From Adiantum capillus-veneris (taxonomy: Eukaryota > Streptophyta > Polypodiopsida > Polypodiales > Pteridaceae), in the NCBI GenBank assembly GCA_014529385.2, contig CM043947.1, positions 128,583,891-128,647,890 on the forward strand: DNA of 64,000 bases, in the 5' to 3' direction. Each line of letters opens with the position of its first letter. Positions within the stretch are counted from its first letter, which is position 1. Shown in pieces: positions 46,596-56,471 of this stretch. The translations under genes and the position numbers were made by a program. Below the pieces are notes generated by a model, which saw only the letters and a program-made list of their open reading frames with translations, was not told where the DNA came from and did not search any database.

Positions 46596-46797
46596 GCGCT
46601 GCGGCCTTGGGCCACTTAGGTGTAGAGGTGATCTTCCTCCTCTTAGTCGGCTCCTCAGGAAAGAGAGGTCTGGTGATGCTTTCTCTTCCCTTAATGTGTG
46701 TCACAGTACCTTCGTGTATGTTGATGTAGAATATTTCAAGCTCGTGTGCGTTGGAGGTTTCTGGAGCACTCATAGGTTGAGAGGAGAGGTATATCAA
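46582..46797 (-). CDS. Element R small upstream ORF b (71 codons)
   Basis: MIYLSSQPMSAPETSNAHEL ... TKRRKITSTPKWPKAAARAQA. Its start overlaps the stop of the preceding ORF in an ATGA (46794-46797), and its end overlaps the next ORF. Basic C-terminus. Function unknown; could be an exon-like piece or part of a once continuous ORF1. Confidence 0.45.
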   Translation of the reverse strand: MIYLSSQPMSAPETSNAHELEIFYINIHEGTVTHIKGRESITRPLFPEEPTKRRKITSTPKWPKAAARAQA

Positions 46798-46979
46798 GCT
46801 CTTCTTCTCACTCTCCTTCGTTGGCGACGATCACGAACAAGGCATGTAGAAGAACTTACTTCTTGAATTTCAATGACACTGCAACCTGGTAACAAGACCT
46901 CGATGAAAGCTTTTAAGGCCTCTAAAGCCTCCTCCTCTTCTGTTCTCCAATTTGCAAACTCCTCACGCCATTCGTCCAT
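46794..46979 (-). CDS. Element R small upstream ORF a (61 codons)
   Basis: MDEWREEFANWRTEEEEALE ... RDRRQRRRVRRRA: an acidic, probably helical N-terminus and an Arg-rich end. It starts ~50 bp after the PBS, the first ATG of the leader. Function unknown. Confidence 0.45.
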   Translation of the reverse strand: MDEWREEFANWRTEEEEALEALKAFIEVLLPGCSVIEIQEVSSSTCLVRDRRQRRRVRRRA

Positions 46980-47030
46980 GTTGTAGATTTCACATCTTCA
47001 TTGCTTGTGGACTGAAGGTCTGTGTAGCCC

Positions 47031-47048
47031 TCCTCCGTGGGGGCACCA
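47031..47048 (-). promoter_or_regulatory. Primer-binding site of element R
   Basis: Minus-strand TGGTGCCCCCACGGAGGA, 3 nt inside the 5' LTR edge. Identical over its length to the Tat-like element's PBS at 23192-23209. Confidence 0.85.
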
Positions 47049-47051
47049 AAA

Positions 47052-48560
47052 TGATAGCGGGAAAAAGAGCAGTTCAATCGGGTGGCATCTGTACTCGTGT
47101 ACACTCCACAAACCACACCTCATGCAAACAAGCAAAAAACAAAACAAAGGGGACACCACCCTAAATTAAGAGGTTTAGGGACCTCACACATAGTGCACAT
47201 AGGCAAGTGAGACTTCTGGCATTATGATGGCATCAAAACATATGGCAAAACACATAGAAACGAAGCTTAGGGACCTTATGTAGCATATATATACACAAGA
47301 CATCATCTTAACAATACAACGGCATCTGATCATACATAACAAGGATATAGAGAAGCAAGCCAAGGATGGCATAATCCCTTGTGAAAAACAATCAACCCAG
47401 CAAGTAGGTATGATCCTACTAGCAACACATCAATACCTTAGAGAATGATGGCGAGGATGGTGGCCATGGAGCATGAGAGAAGACTCCTTATTTAGGTTTT
47501 AGGGCTAGTAATGTAGCATACTAGAGGGAGAGAGAGAGAGGGAGAGAGAGTAGAGCTCCATCCATAGCTCCTCGTTGTGAGCAATGTCGTCATAGCTTTA
47601 TTGCTTGGTGAAGGGGGTGAAGTGTTGTTCTTGAGTGAGAGTAGGCCTCCTTATATAGGTTTCTGAGAGGGTTTAGGATTAGGGATAAACATGCTTAAAT
47701 CCGTTGATTGGGGTTACTTTTTGCTCAGGGTGGTCACAGATTGAGGTCACCTGATATGTCACCATCAAGATATTCTCTAGAGTGATGTGAGAGGGGAGGG
47801 TAAATGCTGATTTTTCTGATTGTGACACATGGGGATAAGGCCTTGACCAGCATTTAAGAGTAGGTAGGTGGCTGTTGAAACTGGAGGTTCTGCACATGTC
47901 AGGGGGGGACCTGCTGGGTCCTCCTGAATATCAAATTCTCAAAAAGTCCTCAACCATGGCTTCTTTTGACATGTGTTCTTTGAAAAAATCAGCATGTCTC
48001 TTTTCAACTCAAAAGTCTTCATCCCTGTAACTCAAAACCATAAGATTTTCCCCTTTTCTCCTCCTGTAACTGCATTGTTGATGCCCAATCACTGCTTCTA
48101 GTAACAGTGAACTGTTACCTACCAAATACTTATGGTGCAGTAAAAAATATTTACCATGGGTAAAAAAAGTTACTGTAGGTAAAAAGTTATTTGTATTTAC
48201 CATGTAGGTGAAAAATATTTACTGTAGGTAAAAAAATATTTACTGTGGTAAAAAATATTTACTGTCGGTAAAAAAGTGAAAACGGAGTATGCTGTGCTGT
48301 GAGTCCACACGAGCATCCTCGTGTAAATTTCACTAGAAATTCACAGCTAGAATGGGCTATTTTGTAAGATATAGGTTGTAGGCATGCATAAGAGCTCGTT
48401 CCCACGTATCTTCTGTCCATGGCACTTTTTACTCTTTGGTGCTTGTGAAGTAGATTTTTCTTCTCTTTCGAGATCCCTTGGACTAGAGTATCCTCATCTC
48501 CCCAACAACTGACTGTGCCTTTATTGCATCTTCAGAAGGGGTCCTAAAAACCATGCATCA
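47052..48560 (-). mobile_element. 5' LTR of element R
   Basis: 1509 bp matching 41040-42547 with few differences. Minus-strand TATA box at plus 47650-47658. Confidence 0.93.
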
Positions 48561-48690
48561 CATATGATCATGCATACTCACACACAAAGACACTTACAAT
48601 CATGCATTTGCATACACATAAAAACACAAATACACTTGTTGTAGTACACACACACATTGACACATATTGAAGTGTAGAGCTATACATATG
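48561..48690. repeat. CA-rich minisatellite, continuation
   Basis: One further unit (CTTACAATCATGCATTTGCA, TTGTTGTAGTACACACAC) of the array at 40660-41039. Confidence 0.75.
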
Positions 48691-51600
48691 TCGAAGTGGT
48701 CTTGTATTTGTTTCTTCCAGGGAGCATTGTGGTGCTACATGGAAGCAAGTATGGAATGAGATTTTATTTTTATTTGCATTTTACGCCGTTATACTGCCAA
48801 AATTTTGAAGTTTCTATTTGAATTGTTGTTGCTAAGAATACTTTTGTTGTTTAGTGATTATAGTTGATAGACTATGGTTCGTACACCATCTAAACGTGGC
48901 AGGACATGTATCTATCAAAGTAAGTTCAGCTATACTAAGATATTTGTGGTTTTTTTTTTTATCACTATATAGTAAGCTAGTTGTGGTCTTGTTGTTTTTT
49001 GTTGTTAGGAGTAGGATACACATTAAGGTCTAGCACTATAGGACATAGGGTTAATGCACGATCTTCCATTTGTTCTTCCAATGTTCGTCCAAAAGGAGGA
49101 TATATTGGGTGATGTACATGAAGAAGAGAATATATTGGGTGATGTGCATGAAGAAGAGTAGCTGATAGATATTCATGCTACACAAGGTGGAGTGGTGGCC
49201 CAAAGCGTGTCTGAAGCAACGACAATTGTTGCTAAACCTGCCGATCATCCTTTAGTGTTTGTAAAGGATGTTCATGGTCGCATATTGGAAGATATGTAGA
49301 GGGTTTTATTGCAAAGAGAGGTGGGGAACCTCCTCACATTCCTCTCTGCAGATTGATGGAAAACGAATCCATTAGAGAGCTGGGTCCATTAGAGAGATGG
49401 ATCCAGGCACTACGGGCTTAGTGAAAAGGTTTGAGATATTTGGATACAGTGTGATTGGAGCTCCATTTCTTGTGTCATTTAAGAAGCCTGGCCATGATCA
49501 ACATTATTACAAAAAGAAGAATGGGGGCCTATTTGGCAAGAAATTAACGATGATTTTGATAATTCCCTTCCTCTAGGAGAAAATAATTTATTGTTTGGGA
49601 TGGCAATCACCGCTTCAAAACTTGGATACACTTGATAAAAATGCGTAAGTGAATTGTTTTTTGTTTAATATAAGGTTGTCTTGTATTACTCTATGCTATC
49701 TAATTTTCCCTTTTGTTGTTTGTAGAATTTTCAATGATAAGATGGAGACATTGTTTTTTCAAGTGTCAATTTGTCCATGTTGATAGAAGTGCAGAGGGAG
49801 AGCTTATGCTAGCTCTACACTCTGAGATTGAGTAGGCTCATTTGTTCTTTTTTAAGATATTGTAATTACTATGTCAATGTCATTATCTTGCTATCTAATT
49901 TAAGATATTGTGGTTTAGGATTGGTAGAGCCACTATGAGCACAAATTTTGGTCAAGATATCTTCTTGTTCCGGAAACTAGCCGTGGCAAGCAAAGATTCT
50001 CTAATGAAAGACTGTCCCCAAGATTGGATTCGATGGATAGAGGTAGAGCTTGCTTGCGAGAAGAAGGCATCTAAAGGGAGTTGGTACAACGCTCCTGCTC
50101 TATTATTGGCACTGCTCATATGAAAGCTATACTTTTTTACCTTAAAGTATACTTTTTATGTAATTTCTAAAGCTATACATAATTTTGTAAAATCTTACTT
50201 CTTTTCCTACTTGCTCTACAAAAGGAAAATTTTGACATGTCTCTTATCAAAGAGGTGCAAGAGATCAATGATCCATCAATTTCAGTGCCAAAAAACAAAA
50301 TGGTTGCTTGAGGAAGAGTAGAAAAAATATTCGGAGAAAGGGATTATAAGGTAAACATTGTCTCTTCTCACCATTCATGTTTGAATTTCTACAAAATTGT
50401 AAGTTTACATTTCATTTGGATTGAATTGATTGGATTTTATTTAGTGCAAATGCAACATAGATGTTGGCCATTTTCAACCCTGCCAATGGCCCAGGGTTCT
50501 TCTCTTTGTTATTGAACTTCAATCAGGTAAGAGAAAAGGATAAGGTGGGCCTTACAAGAGACAAGGTCCACTCTTTGGAAGCTTTTAAAATAATACCCGA
50601 ATAGGTAATAATCCGTGGCCCAAAAATGCACATGAAATCATCAAATGAATCAATGCATTTATGGTTTGTTTATTATTTTCTTTATAGGAAAAAGGAAATA
50701 TTGCACTCTTTGATGCATTGCCATGTAGATGGTGTTACTTCTGAGTGTTATATTAGTTCCATGAAATTAAGAATGTACTTGTGTAAAGAATGGTATTGGG
50801 GAAGTATCTTGAAGCGGATCAAAGGGAAAATGATTGATGGACTGCCAGAGGGCTTTGAAGCATGGTTTCATCATCGGTTGAGGGACCACATTGATAAAGA
50901 TTTTATGGAGCTTTGGAGTAAGCTCAACACAAAAGAGTCGCATGAAAATTTTCCAGAGCTCATGGAATCTTTGAGGAGAGTATTATTCAGGTAAAACAAT
51001 TCATATCTTTAAGGTTGATATTCTATTTTGCACTTAGAGTTTGTATAATAAATAAGTCACTAGGTAAAGGAGCTCAAATATGGTTAAATGCATTTTTTGT
51101 AGATGGATAACTCAGCTTTACAATCAAACTTTGTTGGAGAAGTTGCCAGTTGTTGTTGAAAGTTGGAGGGGCCTCTCTTTTGAGGAGTGTATGTTTTTGC
51201 TATGGATGAGAGATCATGGTTTGCTTGATTGGGAAATTGAGTATTCACCTTGGTGGCTAGATTATACTTGAGGCACCTACCCACGCTATGAAGGGAACTT
51301 ATCTAAAGGTCATTTTTTGGCATTTATAATAAGTACAAAATTGTTAAAGTGCTCAGGTTATTTAAGCTATGTTTGTGAGAGAAACATATTCTTGTTTAGT
51401 TTAGAGCACGTTCTTGAAATAAATGAAGAGGGTATTGAGGAGATTGGCTCGGCTTCTAAGAAAGCCACCTCTTTAAAAAGAGTAAACACTAGTATAATCG
51501 CCTCTATAAAGAAATGATTGGAATTCGTTAAATCCAAAAAGCCCAAGAAGTCCCCCCAAAAAAATAAAATAGGTTCTCAAGGTTCCACAAATAAACTTGC

Positions 51601-52589
51601 TTGTAAAGATATCTAGCTCACTTTTTTTCTACTCAACAAGTCTTGATAAAATATTTTATTTTTAGATTATGATGTGACCGTTATTGGCAACATGATATAT
51701 GTTTACAAAATTTCTCTTGATGATGAGAAATGGTAAATACATGTGAGAAGAAAGATTGACTATGTGTGGCATGTGTTGTGAATGTTTGAAATACATGTGT
51801 TTGATTGTATGCAGGATCTTGAATTTTCTACATTCAACCAATGTTGATGGGGAAAAGAGCAATGAAGTGGACTCTCTTTTGTTTGCGGATTTTCCAATAA
51901 ATTTTAAAATTGAGAAATTTTTGGAGAACGAGGTATGCATTCTTCAAAACCTCAATGGGCACCTCTAGTAGATGACAATTTTGGAACTTTAAATAAAGTA
52001 AAAATGCGTAATATGCAGGTTCCTCCATGGAATCAATTCTCTCAAAAATTGAGTAAGAAAGTGGCCATGGTAGCTTCTAAGTATAAGGCAGACAATGGGT
52101 GGTACATCACCTTAAGCTACATTGATCACTTTGGCATTGTGATTGGCTATGCCATTGAGATGGGATTCAAAATGATGCACACCATCCTTATTTTGATTCT
52201 CGATGGTTATATGCAAAAGACCATTGAGATTGAGAGAGTAAGCAAAGTTGTTTATTGATTGGAAAAAGATGCTCGTAGTTTTCTTCAATTAGATCACATT
52301 CTAATTGTAATTTGTAGGTGGAAACACTATTTCTAGGATTGTTTTATCATAAGGTAAACGTCCTATCTACGATCAACGAGATGGAGAGAGCGTGGACAAC
52401 AAATTTTTTGATGCCAAGTCCGGAATATTGGTGGAGCGTACTGACGGAGAGTACATTGGAGGACATGATCTTAGAGGTGCCGCCAAGTGTAGCCTTGACT
52501 TATTTTGGTAAGAAGATATGCTTCCTACTATGTCTTGTTAGACTATGTTACGTAAAGTAAAAATGCGCATGGATGCTCGTTGCAAATGA
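48691..52589 (+). other. Unidentified AT-rich tract with intron-like signals and broken ORFs
   Basis: Possible start ATG at 48873 (MVRTPSKRGRTCIYQ). Candidate introns have good borders: GTAAGTTC ~48920 to TTGTTGTTAG ~49009, GTAAGTG ~49646 to TTTGTAG ~49724, and AG ends near 49919 and 50445. ORFs between these include 49908-50123, 50626-50994 (LMHCHVDGVTSECYISSMKL ... GLPEGFEAWFHHRLRDHIDK), 51935-52258 and 52318-52560. I recognise no domain. A 30-bp tandem duplication (ATATTGGGTGATGT.CATGAA) lies at ~49102-49160. It could be a decayed multi-exon host gene or an old DNA transposon; stops at several points favour a pseudogene. Confidence 0.4.
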
Positions 52590-52708
52590 TCATCCCTTTC
52601 ATATGATTGGGGTAAGGTGAGGGAGCATGATTTCTTCATCATATTTCATCTTGGATCTACTCACAACTTCATATCAACGGAGTTGGCCACAAAGTTGGGC
52701 ATACAAGC
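52590..52708 (+). pseudogene. pol: Ty3/gypsy protease N-terminus, target of family P
   Basis: Encodes LGSTHNFISTELATKLGIQA, the retropepsin active-site half (the usual D-S-G-S is altered). It is cut at 52708 by the family P insertion and resumes at 62780 in the same frame. No recognisable gag precedes it, so the gypsy relic is 5'-truncated. Confidence 0.8.
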
Positions 52709-53775
52709 TGTTAAAAGGTCAATCTTTCAACAACGCTTCCATCAAGATTCCATAAAGATTCCTCAAAGATTCTCTAAAGATACTCTAAAGATTTCAACTA
52801 AAGATGCTGAAGAAGTGATGAAGACGAAGATGGATGCTGTAATGTGAAGATACAAGCTCATAGACATCATCGAATATCCCGTTATTATTATTTTGAGCCA
52901 TTACGGCCACTTTTGTAATGTTTACGGGAACTTCATATTTTAAGTAGGCAATTGTATTTTTGCCACAGATGCTTGTTGGATGAGCAAAGCCAGCTCACGG
53001 TGTTGTAATTAAGCTCTATAGAAGCCTAGGGACAAATCAGGTCATTGTGGTCGGACATTAGGTTTTCTAAGGCTTAGTATATAAGCCAAAACCTAAAGCA
53101 TTGTAAAAAGACTTCTAATAAATCGGATCTTTTGTGTCGTTGGGAGACTGCAAGAGAGTGAGAGTGTGTGTGTGTGTGTGCTACAGGAGCTACGGTGTTG
53201 GGAATCGCAAACGGAGAGCAACAGTGTATTGCCCACGAGGAGAGCTACGCGTTGATTCTTACATCACGCGCGTTCGTCTGTGTTTTGGCAGATTCACTTT
53301 TGGAGTTTTGGTGAGTAGTTGTTGTTTGTTTTTGCATTTCAACATATCCACGTGATCAGAGCGAGTAGAGCTACACATTAGGCACTTTAGTTTTCAGAAA
53401 CGTCGACCTGCAAAAACCGGCCAAACATCCTACGCGTTTCTGCACGGAGGGTATTGAGTAGGTTTTTTTGGTCACGGACCTTAGGGAGAGTGGCCTATTG
53501 GTGTTGATAGGATATCCCTCAAGTTTTGTAACATTTCGAGAACGTCTAATGGGTTTTTGGCTTGCGGTAGCATCATAGGAGACTCTCACATTCACAGAAC
53601 GGATGGCATGTAGATTTGATATCTCTGTAGGAAGTAGTCATTAGTCGATCGAGTAGAGGTTGACACCCTTTTCTTGCTTCCACGCGCCTGCGGGTCGAGC
53701 TTCGTCCTCAGTTGACATTATATGTTAGGTGAGTTCTCGCTATGCTGACGTCCATCGCGGCGTACCCGTCCAACA
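52709..53775 (+). mobile_element. 5' LTR of family P
   Basis: 1067 bp, TGTTAAAAGGTC to CGTCCAACA. U3 begins with a cluster of AAAGATTC-type repeats (52735-52812). TATA ~53077-53084, AATAAA ~53116-53121. It lacks about 12 bp (around CCACGAGCT) found in the 3' LTR. The half-palindrome ACATCCTACGCGT is at ~53425. Confidence 0.93.
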
Positions 53776-53776
53776 T

Positions 53777-53796
53777 TGGCGCCGCTGCCGGGGACG
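53777..53796 (+). promoter_or_regulatory. Primer-binding site of family P
   Basis: TGGCGCCGCTGCCGGGGACG, 1 nt after the LTR. It agrees with the complement of a tRNA-Asp 3' end (TGGCGCCGTTGCCGGGG) at all but one position. This differs from the site used by Tat, Q and R. Confidence 0.85.
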
Positions 53797-56471
53797 AGAG
53801 CCTTAAGTAGGTGACCGAGACTAGTCCTTGAGGATAGAGGTCCCTCTGGCTGGCCAGAGTATATTCATTATTTTAGATAGGATCGGAGAGTGGTGGAATC
53901 TCTTGGTCTTAGAGGGAGTCTAGGGAGCGTGTGTCTGGCCTAGATCCTTCGTCTTAGGTAGTATTAGGTAGTAGTAGGACGTTGTGGTGTAGAGAGTAGG
54001 AGTTGGAGTGGTACATGTGGTGGTAGGTTGACTTGAGAGTCTATGTGAGTCCAGGAAGCAACCGAGACATCAAAATCACCATCTCGCATGATGAGTAGGA
54101 GTAGGGTAAGTAGGATATCTTGATTGTTGATCTAGAGCACTTTATGCATGTCTTATTTTCTCTTAGGCTCCCAGAGAAGTGGAAAACGCTATGTAGGAAA
54201 GACTGTAAGTTTTGTTTGGAAGCTCATTTGAAGTCCAAAAGTTTCAGTGATTATTGTTGAGAGCTCTACAGAGCATAGGGAGTACTACTGCCAGAAAAAC
54301 ATTGCATTTTATGACAGTAGACATCCTACGCGTAGGATGTCTCCAGGGCACTTTTGGCAGGGAATTTGGGAAAACTAAGGTTGCCAATGGGTTCAGAGGG
54401 TAGGTTTTACCCTAGTAACATATTGACTTGGGTGTTTTTTCCTATTTTTGTTGACCAAAAGCCAAAAGGTAGAGTCAAAAAACACAAAATTTCAGAAAAA
54501 GGTTAAATTGAGTGATCTTTGCATGATTTTTGCAATTGTGAAGCATACTTGCACTTTCTGAGAGCATAAGAAGGGTTCAGAAACACTTCAGAGTAAAAAA
54601 ATCAGCAGTAGACATCCTACGAGTAGGATGTCTATAGGGTGATCTGGGCATTTTTTTGAGAATCTGAGTTGACCAGTGTGTTTAGAAGGTAGGTTTTACC
54701 CTATTTTCACCTAGAAAGTGGAAATTTGACCATATCTTGATAGGATAAGGCCAAATAGACTGAAATTGCCAGACATCCTACCCAAATTGTGCCAAGGCAT
54801 TATTCCAAGACCAAAACCATAGGATGGCTGCAGGAGCATGATCAGCATGATATATTGAGTGACTGAGAGAGTTTTCATCTCATTTGGGGGAGAAACGGGG
54901 GTCCTAAGCAGACTTTAGCACTTTTGACTGAAAAAGACTAGAACAGCTAAAATTAGGGTCTTTTGAAATCCAAATCAAAATCTAAGCATACCACTGTGTT
55001 GCTGACATTAAGGGGAAGCTTTGAGTCAAGTCTGGGATCAAACAGGTCAAAAAGACATCCTACGCGTAGGATGTCATCTGTGTGATTTTGCACTCCAAAC
55101 TTAATTTTGAGCATACCAAAGTGATCAGTACCTCAAGGGGAGCCTATGCTTTGAATTTCAAGCAATTCTGGGCAAAAACACATCCTACGCGTAGGATGTC
55201 TAATGCATTAAATTGAAGCCAGATACTGACTGTAGGCCTAGCAGGGAGTTTTAGAGCCTGAGGCAAGCCTCCTAGTCAATTTTGGTCCAATTTGGAGTTG
55301 ATTTGACTTGGGAATTCATCAGAAGAGACATCAGGCTTCTAGAGCAGATTCTTGATCATTTGACCAGCCTACAAGTGTCAGAATCAAAAAATAAAAAGAG
55401 ATGGGAGTTTAGCACATCAAGGGGAAGCTACAGTGCAAGTTTGAGCTAAAACAGAGTAAAAAGACATCCTACGCGTAGGATGTCTCAAGGTCATTTTTAG
55501 GTCCAAATGAAATTCTGAGCATACCATTGTGTTGCTGGACTTAAGGGGACTCTCTAGACCAAATTTTGTTAAATTCTGAGCATATAGACATCCTACGCGT
55601 AGGATGTCTCTAGGCTAGTTTTAGGTTCCAGCTGAAATTTTGACCATACAGAAGTGTTCACAGTGTCACAAAGATCCCAAATCTTCTTCCATTCTAAACT
55701 GCATTTCACTTTTGGCCATAACTTTCACAAACGGTATCGGATTGGAAAAGTTTTTATATCAAAACGTAGCTTGAGAGCGACTCTACAGATCTTAGATCAA
55801 AACATGAACTAAATGGATGTCTATGGCAACCATTTAGTTCAACTTTTAAAAAAAACGTCGTTTAAGGCCTCAAAATGCATCCGGAAGTCAGGGGTGTCTA
55901 AAACCGACAGTTCGAAAGAATTGTGAGGAAACGGTCACGGTTTTGAAGACTGTTGAGTTAACAGATTGAAATTATCTTTTGGGAAAACCATTGGTCACCC
56001 GCTGGAAGGTGCTCAAGGAACAAGTGTGGCCGTCAAAGGTACTTCAAGGATTTCTGCATTCATTGTGAAAAAGTTTGCCAGCTAAATAGAATTTTGTAGA
56101 TTGTGTGCTAAAGTGAACACAGGTTAGCTCGACTCAAGAATCGCTACAAAGGGAGCAGTCGTTGCAGTATAGTGGTAAGTTGCATAACTTATCACAATGC
56201 TTCCACTAGATCGAGGCCTACTAAAAAGCTGTAGGAAAAGCAAGCAGCCAGACAAGACAGTATGAGTCTTGGCAAGCAAGGGAGCTAAGAAGTTCAAGCA
56301 GTGCAAGCAAAACCCAATTTAGAAAACTCAGAGATTAAGACATCCACAACAGTTGAAGAACCTCAAGCGAAAAAAGACCGACACAAGGGTGCTAATAATT
56401 TTTATTAGCATTGAGGCAAGCAATTAGAGCTATCACTGAATAGGTACAACAAGGGAGTCAACACGAAAGCA
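53797..56471 (+). other. Long leader of family P with palindrome array
   Basis: 2.7 kb without a coding domain. Six palindromes with core ACATCCTACGCGTAGGATGT or one variant lie at 54319-54342, 54610-54633 (GCG to GAG), 55054-55075, 55179-55200, 55462-55485 and 55586-55609, plus a half site at 54771-54780. Intervening phrases (GAGCATACCA.TGTGTTGCTG, AAGGGGA.GCT) also repeat, so this is a degraded tandem array of variable unit length. Confidence 0.9.

Larger units (their letters stand above)
41040..48560 (-). mobile_element. Element R: non-autonomous Tat-related LTR element
   Basis: LTRs 41040-42547 (3', minus) and 47052-48560 (5', minus), ~1.5 kb each and nearly identical over long stretches, so recently active. 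Internal 4.5 kb has a PBS shared with the Tat-like element, a cluster of small ORFs, then gag-protease-unknown domain in one frame with only two nonsense codons. RT, RNase H and integrase are absent. Flanks CAAAA and CATAT do not form a convincing target duplication, though both belong to one minisatellite array. Confidence 0.92.

Noticed and set aside
54319-55609. Palindromes as a CRISPR array or recombinase att sites
   Set aside because: Spacing is irregular (about 125-445 bp), inter-repeat sequence is itself related, and the context is an LTR element leader.
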